64,000 bases of DNA. Source: Sedimentitalea arenosa. GTDB lineage: Bacteria; Pseudomonadota; Alphaproteobacteria; Rhodobacterales; Rhodobacteraceae. Shown here in pieces: positions 19,801 to 27,635 of the stretch. The position numbers and the translations under genes are program-made. Every line of letters starts with the position of its first letter. The first letter of the stretch is position 1. The stretch spans positions 372,001-436,000 of the forward strand of contig NZ_JAELVR010000001.1 in the NCBI RefSeq assembly GCF_016428585.1. Direction: 5' to 3'. A model generated the notes under the pieces. The model saw only the letters and a program-made list of their open reading frames with translations. It made no database searches and was not told the DNA's origin.

Positions 19801-20805
19801 TCAGCCGTTCAGCCGGCCCATCGCGACGGCCACGTCCGCCATCCGCACCGAGAAGCCCCATTCGTTGTCGTACCAGGCCAGCACCCGCACCATGCGCCCG
19901 TCCACGACCCGGGTCTGGTCGGGGGCGAAGATGCTGCTCTCTTCGGTGTGGTTGAAGTCGATCGAGACCTTCTGCTCGGGGTCATAGGCCATCACGTGCC
20001 CCATCGGGCCCTTCACGGCCGCCGCAACCGCCTCGTTGATCTCCTCGGCCGTGACATCGCGCCCGGCGCGGAAGGTCAGGTCGACCGCCGATACGTTCGG
20101 CGTCGGCACCCGCATGGCAGATCCGTCGAGCTTGCCCTTGAGATTGGGCAGCACCTCGCCCAGGGCTTTTGCGGCGCCGGTCGAGGTGGGGATCATCGCC
20201 ATCGCCGCGGCGCGCGCGCGATACAGATCCTTGTGCCGCCGGTCCAGCGTCGGCTGATCGCCGGTATAGGAATGGATCGTGGTCATGATGCCATGCTCGA
20301 TGCCGACCGCCTCGTCCAGCACCTTGGCCAGCGGGGCCAGGCAGTTCGTGGTGCACGAGCCGTTGCTCACCATCGTGTCGCCCCTGGTCAGCATCTCGTC
20401 ATTGACGCCGAAAACGATGGTTTTCTGCACGTTCTTGGCGGGCGCCGAGATCAGCACGGACTTTGCGCCACGCTCCAAGTGCACGCCGGCCTTCTTGCCG
20501 TCGTTGAACTTGCCCGTGCATTCCAGCACCACGTCGCAGCCCGACCAGTCCAGTTCCTGCGGATCATAAGTCGAGAACATCTCGATTTCGCCCCGGCCCA
20601 GATCCAGCGTGCGTTCGCCAACGCGGATATCGTTTCCGAATCGTCCATGCACGCTGTCGTAGCGCAACAGGTGCGCCGCCGTTTCCAGCGGGCCGGTCGC
20701 GTTGGCCTTGACCACCTTGATGTCATTGCGCCCGCTGGCCGCGATATGGGACAGGGTGCAGCGGCCGATACGGCCAAATCCGTTGATTCCGACGGTGACG
20801 GTCAT
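19801..20805 (-). CDS. gap: Glyceraldehyde-3-phosphate dehydrogenase, phosphorylating
   Basis: The 334-residue protein has the NAD(P)-binding GINGFGRIGR start, the catalytic Cys151 in VSNGSCTTNC (Gly replaces the usual Ala of SNASCTTNC), and the partner His178 in TTIHSYTGDQ. It interconverts glyceraldehyde-3-phosphate and 1,3-bisphosphoglycerate. The coenzyme-selective Asp of NAD-dependent enzymes (V-N-D-L-T) is absent: the sequence there is KANATGP, with Ala36 in its place, so NADP or dual use is possible. Two LacI-type operator-like sequences lie upstream, and tkt is close by. Confidence 0.94.
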   Translation of the reverse strand: MTVTVGINGFGRIGRCTLSHIAASGRNDIKVVKANATGPLETAAHLLRYDSVHGRFGNDIRVGERTLDLGRGEIEMFSTYDPQELDWSGCDVVLECTGKFNDGKKAGVHLERGAKSVLISAPAKNVQKTIVFGVNDEMLTRGDTMVSNGSCTTNCLAPLAKVLDEAVGIEHGIMTTIHSYTGDQPTLDRRHKDLYRARAAAMAMIPTSTGAAKALGEVLPNLKGKLDGSAMRVPTPNVSAVDLTFRAGRDVTAEEINEAVAAAVKGPMGHVMAYDPEQKVSIDFNHTEESSIFAPDQTRVVDGRMVRVLAWYDNEWGFSVRMADVAVAMGRLNG

Positions 20806-20892
20806 GCTTCATCGCTCCTGAAAGTTGCGCTTGGGCGGCATATAGACCCGCGCCCCCCGCTAAAAAAGGGAAAAAGCGTCGCAATCACTTGG

Positions 20893-20925
20893 TGTTAGCG
20901 CAAACCCATTCCGGTAACGCTAACT
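20893..20925. promoter_or_regulatory. Tandem LacI-type operator-like sites upstream of gap
   Basis: TGTTAGCGCAAACC (20893-20906) and CGGTAACGCTAACT (20912-20925) each resemble the palindrome TGTTAGCGCTAACA, matching 12 and 10 of 14 positions. Their centres are 19 bp apart, and together they form a GTTAGCG/CGCTAAC inverted repeat. The sites lie about 90 nt upstream of the gap start. A palindrome of this kind is what I recall for CceR, the LacI-family regulator of central carbon metabolism in Rhodobacter, so gap would be a fitting target. Confidence 0.55.
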
Positions 20926-20998
20926 CTTGTCCTGCCGGACGGGCACGCTAAGCTGACCGGACACCCGATAGGACACGCACAGGACGAGGGGCAGAAGA

Positions 20999-21976
20999 AT
21001 GAGCGGGCTACTGGCGCTGCTGGACGACGTAGCGGGAATCGCCAAGGTGGCCGCGGCCTCGGTTGACGACATCGCGGGGCAGGCGGCGAAGGCGGGCGCC
21101 AAAGCTGCCGGGGCCGTGATCGACGATGCAGCTGTCACGCCGAAATACGTGCACGGCTTTCATGCCAGCCGCGAGTTGCCCATCATCTGGCGCATCGCCA
21201 AGGGGTCGTTCAAGAACAAGCTGCTCTACCTGCTGCCGATTGGGCTGCTGCTGGCCAATTTCGCGCCCTGGCTGATCGCGCCACTGCTGATGCTGGGCGG
21301 GTCCTATCTCTGTTTCGAGGGAGCGGAAAAGATCTATCACGCGTTGGTGCCACATGATCCCACCCCCGTTTTTCGCGAGGATATCAAGGGCGACCCGGCC
21401 CATCTCGAAGAGGAGAAGGCCGCGGGGGCGATCAAGACCGATTTCATCCTGTCGGCGGAAATCATGACCATCGCACTGGCCGCGATCCCGGAGTCGAACA
21501 TCTGGATGGAGGCCGCGACGCTCGCGCTGGTCGGTATCGGCATTACCGTGGTGGTCTATGGCAGCGTCGCGCTGATCGTGAAGGCCGACGATGTCGGGCT
21601 CTTCCTCGCCGAAAACGGCCGACTCGGTACGACCCGGGCGCTCGGGCGCGGCGTCGTGCGCGCCATGCCATGGCTGATGAAGGCCCTGACGATCATCGGC
21701 ACGGCGGCCATGCTCTGGGTCGGCGGCTCTATCGTCATTCACGGACTCGAGGAACTGGGTTACGGCTGGCTCGGGCATCACATCCACGATGCGGCCTATG
21801 CCGTCGCCCATCAGGTACCGGCGGACTACCAGGCGGCGACGGAGTGGATCGCCAAGGCGACGATGGACGGCATTTTCGGCCTCGCGTTCGGTATGGTCCT
21901 GATCCCGATCGCAAAGAAGGTACTGGTTCCGCTTTGGAGCGCCGTCACCGGGAAACCCGCGACCCCGCCGCATTAG
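20999..21976 (+). CDS. DUF808 (YedI-type) inner-membrane protein
   Basis: The 325-residue product opens with the family signature MSGLLALLDDVAGIAKVAAASVDD in its first two dozen residues, followed by TPKYVHGF and RELPIIWRIAKGSFKNK. It has about five or six membrane segments. These include LLPIGLLLANFAPWLIAPLL, an ALAAIPES loop with a helix after it, GIGITVVVYGSVALIV, and a C-terminal GIFGLAFGMVLIPIAKK. The family is widespread but its function is unknown. It is divergent from gap and converges with tkt. Confidence 0.88.
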   Translation: MSGLLALLDDVAGIAKVAAASVDDIAGQAAKAGAKAAGAVIDDAAVTPKYVHGFHASRELPIIWRIAKGSFKNKLLYLLPIGLLLANFAPWLIAPLLMLGGSYLCFEGAEKIYHALVPHDPTPVFREDIKGDPAHLEEEKAAGAIKTDFILSAEIMTIALAAIPESNIWMEAATLALVGIGITVVVYGSVALIVKADDVGLFLAENGRLGTTRALGRGVVRAMPWLMKALTIIGTAAMLWVGGSIVIHGLEELGYGWLGHHIHDAAYAVAHQVPADYQAATEWIAKATMDGIFGLAFGMVLIPIAKKVLVPLWSAVTGKPATPPH

Positions 21977-22082
21977 CAAGCGGGCTGGCCCGGTCGGTCA
22001 ATCCGGTGGAAAACGTCCATGTTGTCACTGCGTGCAACCCAGCGCCCATCCGGTCTTGCCGGGGGCGCGGGATAGGGCCGTG

Positions 22083-24101
22083 TCAGGCCAGCAGCGATTT
22101 CACCTTTGCTACAGTCGCCTCGGCTGTGATGCCGAATTGCTCGAACAGTTCTTCTGCCGGGGCAGAAGCACCGAAATCATGCATGCCGATGAAGCCGGCT
22201 TTCTCGCGTCGACCGCGTTCGCCGAACAACCATCGATCCCAGCCGAAGCGAATTCCGGCCTCGATCGCCACGCGCACCGGGCCTGCGGGCAGCACGCGCT
22301 TGCGATAGGCCTCGTCCTGCTCTTCGAACAATTCCCAGCAGGGCATCGAAACAACCCGAGTGCCGATTCCCTCGTCTTCCAGAATCCGCCGCGCTTCGAG
22401 TGCCACGGACACCTCCGAGCCGGTGGCCAGCAGGATCGCCTGCCGTTTCGCTTCGGAGTCTGCCAGCACATAGGCACCCTGCGCGGTCAGGTTGCGCTGT
22501 TTGTGTTCGGTGCGCACGGTCGGCACGTTCTGCCGCGTCAGGGACAGCACCGAAGGCGTCTCCTTGCTGGTCAGCGCCAGCTCCCAGGCTTCGGCGGTCT
22601 CGACCGTGTCGGCGGGCCGAAACACGTTCGTATTGGGCGTCGCGCGCGAAATGGCCAGGTGCTCGACCGGCTGGTGCGTCGGTCCATCCTCGCCAAGGCC
22701 AATGCTGTCATGCGTCATCACGAAGACGGTCGGGATCTTCATCAGAGCCGCCAACCGCATGGCAGGGCGGGCGTAGTCGGTGAAGCACATGAAAGTGCCG
22801 CCATAGGGGCGGATGCCGCCATGCAGGACCATGCCGTTCATCGCGGCGGCCATGCCGTGCTCGCGGATGCCCCAGTAGACATAGCGACCCTTGCGGTTCT
22901 CGGGGCTGAAGACGCCCAGATCCCCGGTCTTGGTATTGTTCGACCCCGTCAGGTCGGCCGAGCCGCCCACGGTCTCGGGCATCACCGGATTGACCACTTC
23001 CAGCACCATCTCGCTCGACTTGCGGGTCGCGACGCTGTGTCCGGCTTCGGACGCCTGCTTCTTCAACGCCCGGATGGTCGCGCCAAGACGCTTGGGCACG
23101 TCCCGCGCGTAGGCGCGGTTGAACGTGTCGCGGCGGCGTTCGGACAGTTCGGACAGCCGCGCCTCCCAGTCGGCGCGCTGGCTCGCGCCGCGGGTCCCGA
23201 TCGCCTCCCACTGCGACTTGATCTCATCTGGCACGACGAAAGGCCCGGTGTCCCATCCATAGGCATGCTTGGCCGCGCGCAGCTGGTCCGGATCGGTCAG
23301 CGCCCCGTGGCCCTTGCTGGTGTCCTGCGCCGCGTGACCCAGCGCGATATGCGTCTTGCAAGCGATCATGCTGGGCTTGCGGCTCTTCTTGGCTTCGGTC
23401 AGCGCCTCGTCGATGGCCTGAGGATCATGCCCGTCGATCTCGATTACCTGCCAGCCAGAGGCGCGGAACCGCGCCACCTGGTTGGTGCTGTCGGACAGGT
23501 CGACCGCGCCATCGATTGTGATATTGTTGTTGTCCCAGAGCACGATCAGTTTGCCGAGCTTGTGGTGCCCGGCAAGACCGATGGCCTCCTGGCTCACGCC
23601 TTCCATCAGGCAGCCGTCGCCGGCGATGACATATGTGTAATGATCGACGACCTTCTTGCCATAGCGGGCGCGCTGGATTTCCTCGGCCATGGCAAAGCCG
23701 ACCGCGTTGGAAATGCCCTGGCCCAGCGGGCCGGTCGTGGTCTCGATCCCGCCGGCATGGCCGTATTCCGGATGCCCGGCAGTGCGCGCACCCCATTGGC
23801 GGAAATTCTTGATCTGCTCCAGCGTCATGTCCTCGTATCCGGTGAGGTAGAGCAGCGAGTAGAGCAGCATCGAGCCGTGCCCCGCAGACAGGATGAACCG
23901 GTCACGGTCGGGCCAGTTGGGTGCCGAAGCGTCGAATTTCAGGTGCTTTTCGAACAGCACGGTCGCCACGTCCGCCATGCCCATCGGCATCCCGGAATGG
24001 CCGGACTTGGCGGCGGCGACGGCATCCAGCGTCAGCGCGCGGATGGCTGTGGCCTTGGCCCAGTGATCGGGATTGGCGGTGCGCAGGGCATTGAGATCCA
24101 C
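22083..24101 (-). CDS. tkt: Transketolase
   Basis: Transketolase moves two-carbon units between sugar phosphates in the non-oxidative pentose phosphate pathway. The 672-residue enzyme carries the thiamine-diphosphate motif [25 protein letters not shown], split here as GDG and the following NNN ([10 protein letters not shown]). The substrate-binding His appears in [29 protein letters not shown] gives the pyrimidine-domain signature with the catalytic Glu nearby. Its length is standard. It lies near gap and next to the zapA pair, as in many Rhodobacteraceae. Confidence 0.97.
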   Translation of the reverse strand: MDLNALRTANPDHWAKATAIRALTLDAVAAAKSGHSGMPMGMADVATVLFEKHLKFDASAPNWPDRDRFILSAGHGSMLLYSLLYLTGYEDMTLEQIKNFRQWGARTAGHPEYGHAGGIETTTGPLGQGISNAVGFAMAEEIQRARYGKKVVDHYTYVIAGDGCLMEGVSQEAIGLAGHHKLGKLIVLWDNNNITIDGAVDLSDSTNQVARFRASGWQVIEIDGHDPQAIDEALTEAKKSRKPSMIACKTHIALGHAAQDTSKGHGALTDPDQLRAAKHAYGWDTGPFVVPDEIKSQWEAIGTRGASQRADWEARLSELSERRRDTFNRAYARDVPKRLGATIRALKKQASEAGHSVATRKSSEMVLEVVNPVMPETVGGSADLTGSNNTKTGDLGVFSPENRKGRYVYWGIREHGMAAAMNGMVLHGGIRPYGGTFMCFTDYARPAMRLAALMKIPTVFVMTHDSIGLGEDGPTHQPVEHLAISRATPNTNVFRPADTVETAEAWELALTSKETPSVLSLTRQNVPTVRTEHKQRNLTAQGAYVLADSEAKRQAILLATGSEVSVALEARRILEDEGIGTRVVSMPCWELFEEQDEAYRKRVLPAGPVRVAIEAGIRFGWDRWLFGERGRREKAGFIGMHDFGASAPAEELFEQFGITAEATVAKVKSLLA

Positions 24102-24372
24102 GGGACGGTTCCTCTTGGCAGGTGACGGCGATTGGCCTGCTCAATACCAGCCGCGCCCCAAAGATCAAGCGCAACGGGCGCGCATGGCGCACGCCATGTC
24201 AGCACCGCGCTCCAAGCCGTTGAAACCAAAGGCTAGGAAAATTGCGCAGGTCGTGGCTAGACTGTTAACACCTGCGAAGAGAAATGATTCGAGCCGGCAC
24301 AGGATTGACCTGACGGATCAAGGTATTAGGGTGCACGCGGTCGGCCGTGACCGACGCGGAAAGGGATAGGGG

Positions 24373-24906
24373 ATGAGTCAGATCGACGACTTGCAGAGCC
24401 GCATCGCGGCAGCGATGGACAGGATCGGCGCCGGGGTAACAGCGCTGGCCGAGCGGGAAGTCGCCACAGCGCCCGATCCCGAGCTGCTGCAGGCGCTGGA
24501 AGACGAGAAACTCGCCAATGCCCAATTGCAGGAGCGGCTGCGCGCGCTGCACGCCAAGCATGAACAGGATCTCGCAGAGCTCAGGGCCGAACTGGACAAT
24601 TCGACCGAGTTGCAGACCTTGCGGGCCGAACTGGCCGCCCAGACCGACGCGTTCGGCCGGCTTGATATGGATGTGCAACGCCTGCGCTTCGCCAACGATC
24701 AGCTGCGCGAAATCAATGCCGCGCTGCGGGCGGCCAATGAAAGCGGTGTCGGCGAGCCGCACCTGATCAACAAGGCGATGCTTGCGGAACTGGAAGGCCT
24801 GCGCGCCGCGCGCGCCACGGATGCGGCCGAGGTCGGGGCCGTGCTGGCCCGGCTCGAACCGTTGCTGGCCAACGCCGGCAACCTGCCGGAAGGGGAGGAC
24901 GCCTGA
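24373..24906 (+). CDS. Coiled-coil protein cotranscribed with zapA
   Basis: The 177-residue product is nearly all helix, with heptad-rich stretches about residues 35-125 (LQALEDEKLANAQLQERL, LRAELAAQTDAFGRLDMD). It has no signal peptide or membrane segment. Its stop codon overlaps the zapA start by one base (TGATG), so the two are translationally coupled. That coupling makes a role in division or in ZapA function likely, although I know no characterised homologue. The 271-nt spacer between it and tkt shows no clear gene. Confidence 0.75.
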   Translation: MSQIDDLQSRIAAAMDRIGAGVTALAEREVATAPDPELLQALEDEKLANAQLQERLRALHAKHEQDLAELRAELDNSTELQTLRAELAAQTDAFGRLDMDVQRLRFANDQLREINAALRAANESGVGEPHLINKAMLAELEGLRAARATDAAEVGAVLARLEPLLANAGNLPEGEDA

Positions 24907-25301
24907 TGCCGGAAGTGACGATCATGATCGGGGGACGCGGGTTCGAGGTGTCCTGCCAGGAAGGCGAGGAAAGCTATCTGCGTTCCGCCGCGCGGATGCT
25001 GGACGAAGAGGCCCAGGTGCTGGCCGATCAGATCGGCCGGATGCCCGAGGCGCGGATGCTGCTGATGGCCGGCCTGATGCTGGCGGACAAGACCGCTGCG
25101 GTCGAGGATCGCATTCGCGAGGTCGAGGCCACTCTCGCGGAACGCGAGGCCGAACTTGCGCGGTTGCGCGCCGCGCCCCGGCCCGAACCCGAGCGCGTCG
25201 AGGTACCGGTGGTGCCGACCACTGTGACCGACACGCTCGCGGAACTGGCCGCGCGCGCTGAAGCCCTTGCCGCGGAGGTCGAGGAAAAGGCTGCGGGGTG
25301 A
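24906..25301 (+). CDS. zapA: Cell division protein ZapA
   Basis: ZapA binds FtsZ and stabilises the Z-ring. The 131-residue protein has the N-terminal beta-hairpin VTIMIGGRGFEVSCQEGEES, the helix LRSAARMLDEEAQVLADQIG, and a long C-terminal coiled coil (LADKTAAVEDRIREVEATLA). It is somewhat longer than E. coli ZapA (109) because of an Ala/Glu-rich tail. It is coupled to the coiled-coil gene upstream. Confidence 0.88.
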   Translation: MPEVTIMIGGRGFEVSCQEGEESYLRSAARMLDEEAQVLADQIGRMPEARMLLMAGLMLADKTAAVEDRIREVEATLAEREAELARLRAAPRPEPERVEVPVVPTTVTDTLAELAARAEALAAEVEEKAAG

Positions 25302-25349
25302 TCCGACGCACCTTCGGGTTTCGCGTTAACCTCCTGTAAACAGAAATGA

Positions 25350-25373
25350 ATTTGTTTCGCGCGCGAAACAAAT
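25350..25373. repeat. Perfect 24-bp palindrome between zapA and the membrane-protein gene
   Basis: The half-site ATTTGTTTCGCG is followed directly by its reverse complement, so 24 of 24 bases are symmetric. It lies 48 nt past the zapA stop and about 200 nt before the next start. No T-run follows on either strand, so it is a poor terminator. A dimeric repressor operator is the simpler explanation. Confidence 0.7.
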
Positions 25374-25570
25374 CTCTGGAAGCCGTTGATTTTGCATGAC
25401 CGGCCGTGGCGCAAGGGTGCGAAAAACGGGCTGTTTCCTGCTTTTTTGACAGGTTTCCCGCGCCAAGCGTTAACGCGCCCGGGCTACGGTTCGGCGAGAT
25501 TGAGTTCTCGCGCCTGCTCGCATAGCATGAGTGCATTCCGCACACGAATTTCAAGCACGGAGCGATTTCC

Positions 25571-26749
25571 ATGGCGCATTCAGGTGATCCCCCGGCTGCC
25601 CACAGCTATACTGCCGACAAGACGGACTGGATGTACGCCATCGCCATCGCCATCGGCGCGGGCGTCGCGGTCGTTGCAATCCTCGGTGTCACCAATGCCG
25701 CCTTCGGTCGGATCGAGGCGGTCATGTCCGGGTTGATGCTGGCCGGGGCCTCGGGCTTGGTGGGTGCGTTCCTGGGCTTCCTTTTCGGCATCCCCCGTTC
25801 CAAGCAGGCGCAGGCGCAACTGGCGCTCGAGGAGGGGCGCAGCGCGCGGGAATACCTGGAAAACACCAATCTCGAACAGATCTCGGACTGGCTGACCAAG
25901 ATCATCGTCGGGCTCACGCTAGTCCAGTTCGAGCAGATCAAGGCCTTCGTGGTCGGGGTCGGCGCCGTCTTCGGCAAGGTTTTCGTGGCGACACCGGCCA
26001 CAACAACGGCTGACACGGCTGGCGCGATTGCCGTGGCGGTGATCCTCTACTTCGTCATCGCGGGGTTCCTGTTCGCCTTCCTGTGGACCCGCATCCACAT
26101 GGAAAACGTGCTGCGTCAGCAAAGTGCCGAGGGCGACATCGCGATCGAGCGCCTGCTCGAGCGCCGGCAGGAGCAGGAAAACATCGCCAACGCCAAGGCG
26201 TTCGAACTGACCGACGCCTATCTCGACCCTGCGGCCGATCCGAATGCAAAGATGTTCGACAATCTCGAGGAGAAGGTGAAAGAGTCCTCGTTGATCGCCC
26301 GCACGATGATCTTCGACCGCGCCCGCACTGTGCGGCAAAAGAACTGGCGCGATGGCGGCAACAAGAAGCTGATCGACCGGACGATCCCGATCTTCCGAGG
26401 CCTGATCGCCGCAGCCCCCGACCGGCAGCACCGGAACTACGGGCAGTTGGGGTATGCCCTTGTGAAAGCCTCGCAGCCCAACTGGTCCGAGGCGCAGGCG
26501 GCGTTGGAAAAGGCGATCCGGCTGCGCGGCGACGACGATTCAGGGCAAGGCTACTACGAGTTGAACTTGGCCGTCGCGCTGATCAACCAGGACCCCGACT
26601 TCCTCGCCGGCAAGGCCTCGACCGCCGCCACGCGCGAGCGCGTCGCCGGACTGCTGGACCGTGCCGGCGAAGTGGTTGATCTGAACGGCGAGCCTGCCAT
26701 CAAGTCATGGGCGGCGTTGAACGACTACCGGATCAAGCCGCCACGATAG
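25571..26749 (+). CDS. Multi-span membrane protein with a TPR-like C-terminal domain, unknown function
   Basis: The 392-residue protein has two clear helices at the start (about 21-44 and 50-76), ending in the motif GAFLGFLFGIPR. A conserved-looking patch YLENTNLEQISDWLTKIIVGLTL (about 95-118) follows, then a last membrane helix (about 150-175). The rest is cytosolic: a helical linker (ERLLERRQEQENIANAK) and a repeat-like region (about 265-345, NYGQLGYALVKASQP and EAQAALEKAI) resembling tetratricopeptide repeats. The GFLFGIPR plus NTNLEQISDWLTK combination reminds me of three-helix membrane domains proposed as partners of bacterial YEATS-type signalling proteins. No such partner is encoded next to it. 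AT-rich sequence and a palindrome precede it. Confidence 0.6.
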   Translation: MAHSGDPPAAHSYTADKTDWMYAIAIAIGAGVAVVAILGVTNAAFGRIEAVMSGLMLAGASGLVGAFLGFLFGIPRSKQAQAQLALEEGRSAREYLENTNLEQISDWLTKIIVGLTLVQFEQIKAFVVGVGAVFGKVFVATPATTTADTAGAIAVAVILYFVIAGFLFAFLWTRIHMENVLRQQSAEGDIAIERLLERRQEQENIANAKAFELTDAYLDPAADPNAKMFDNLEEKVKESSLIARTMIFDRARTVRQKNWRDGGNKKLIDRTIPIFRGLIAAAPDRQHRNYGQLGYALVKASQPNWSEAQAALEKAIRLRGDDDSGQGYYELNLAVALINQDPDFLAGKASTAATRERVAGLLDRAGEVVDLNGEPAIKSWAALNDYRIKPPR

Positions 26750-26791
26750 TGCGGTGGGCATTTGGTGGCCGGCGCGCCGGGCAGGCCTTGT

Positions 26792-27154
26792 TCAGCCATT
26801 GGCTTCGCGGATCTTCTCGGCGGCATCCTTGTCATAGGCCACGCCCTTGCTGTCGAACAGCGTGTCCAGTTCGCCCGAGAGCGTCATCTCGGTGATGATG
26901 TCGCAACCGCCGACGAACTCGCCCTTGACGTAGAGCTGCGGCACGGTGGGCCAATCGGAGAAATCCTTGATCCCCTGGCGGATCGCCTCGTCTGCAAGCA
27001 CGTTCACATCGGCGAAATCGACACCCATGTAGTTCAGCACCCCGGCCACTCGGCTGGAAAAGCCGCATTGGGGCATTTCCTTGGTGCCTTTCATGTAGAG
27101 CACCACGTCGTTCTTGCTGATCGTGTCCTGGATCTGGGTGGCAGTGTCAGTCAT
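26792..27154 (-). CDS. grxD: Monothiol glutaredoxin Grx4 type
   Basis: The 120-residue protein has the monothiol active site Cys30-Gly-Phe-Ser (KEMPQCGFSSRVAGVL) and the glutathione-binding WPTVPQLYVKGEFVGGCDI. Such glutaredoxins form [2Fe-2S]-bridged complexes with BolA proteins and take part in Fe-S cluster delivery and iron sensing. A bolA gene lies 68 nt upstream on the same strand, which supports this role. Confidence 0.95.
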   Translation of the reverse strand: MTDTATQIQDTISKNDVVLYMKGTKEMPQCGFSSRVAGVLNYMGVDFADVNVLADEAIRQGIKDFSDWPTVPQLYVKGEFVGGCDIITEMTLSGELDTLFDSKGVAYDKDAAEKIREANG

Positions 27155-27222
27155 GTCGCGTTTCCTTCGGTTCGTTTCTGGCGGCGCGGTTCAATGGCCG
27201 CACCAAGCGGAGAGCGGTGGCG

Positions 27223-27465
27223 TCAGTCCGGCGCCTTGGTCGTCAGCGCCAGCGCGTGCAATTCACCCGCGGAGCCGTCCATCTTGCCCTTGAGTGCGGC
27301 ATAGACCGCCCGTTGCTGTTGCACCCGGTTCTGACCGCGAAAGCTCTCGTCGATCACTTCGGCGGCATAGTGGTTTCCGTCCCCGGCGAGATCGGTGATC
27401 GTGATTTTGGCGTCCGGAAATCCGGCGCGGATCAAGTCTTCGATTTCATGGGCTTGCATGGCCAT
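27223..27465 (-). CDS. bolA: BolA-family protein
   Basis: The ATG at 27465 (MAMQAHEIEDLIRAGFPDA) gives an 80-residue protein with AGGAGA upstream. It shows the small KH-like BolA fold: DAKITITDLAGDGNHYAAEVI, then the conserved FRGQNRVQQQRAVYAAL helix with the metal-ligand His in ELHAL. It is probably the partner of the GrxD encoded next. A longer in-frame extension upstream does not look like coding sequence. Confidence 0.92.
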   Translation of the reverse strand: MAMQAHEIEDLIRAGFPDAKITITDLAGDGNHYAAEVIDESFRGQNRVQQQRAVYAALKGKMDGSAGELHALALTTKAPD

Positions 27466-27635
27466 GTCGGGCGGTTCTCCTGTTGTCCTTGCAGCAGATG
27501 TAGGGCGATGCGGCGAGCGGCGCAAGGGAGCGTGCGCCACTTGACCGGCGTGACTCAAAGGCGCGGGCTGCGCCCGCATTCCCCGGGCTGGTCTGGCGCC
27601 GGTCGCGCCGTCGCATTCCAGCCTAAAGCTTCGGG

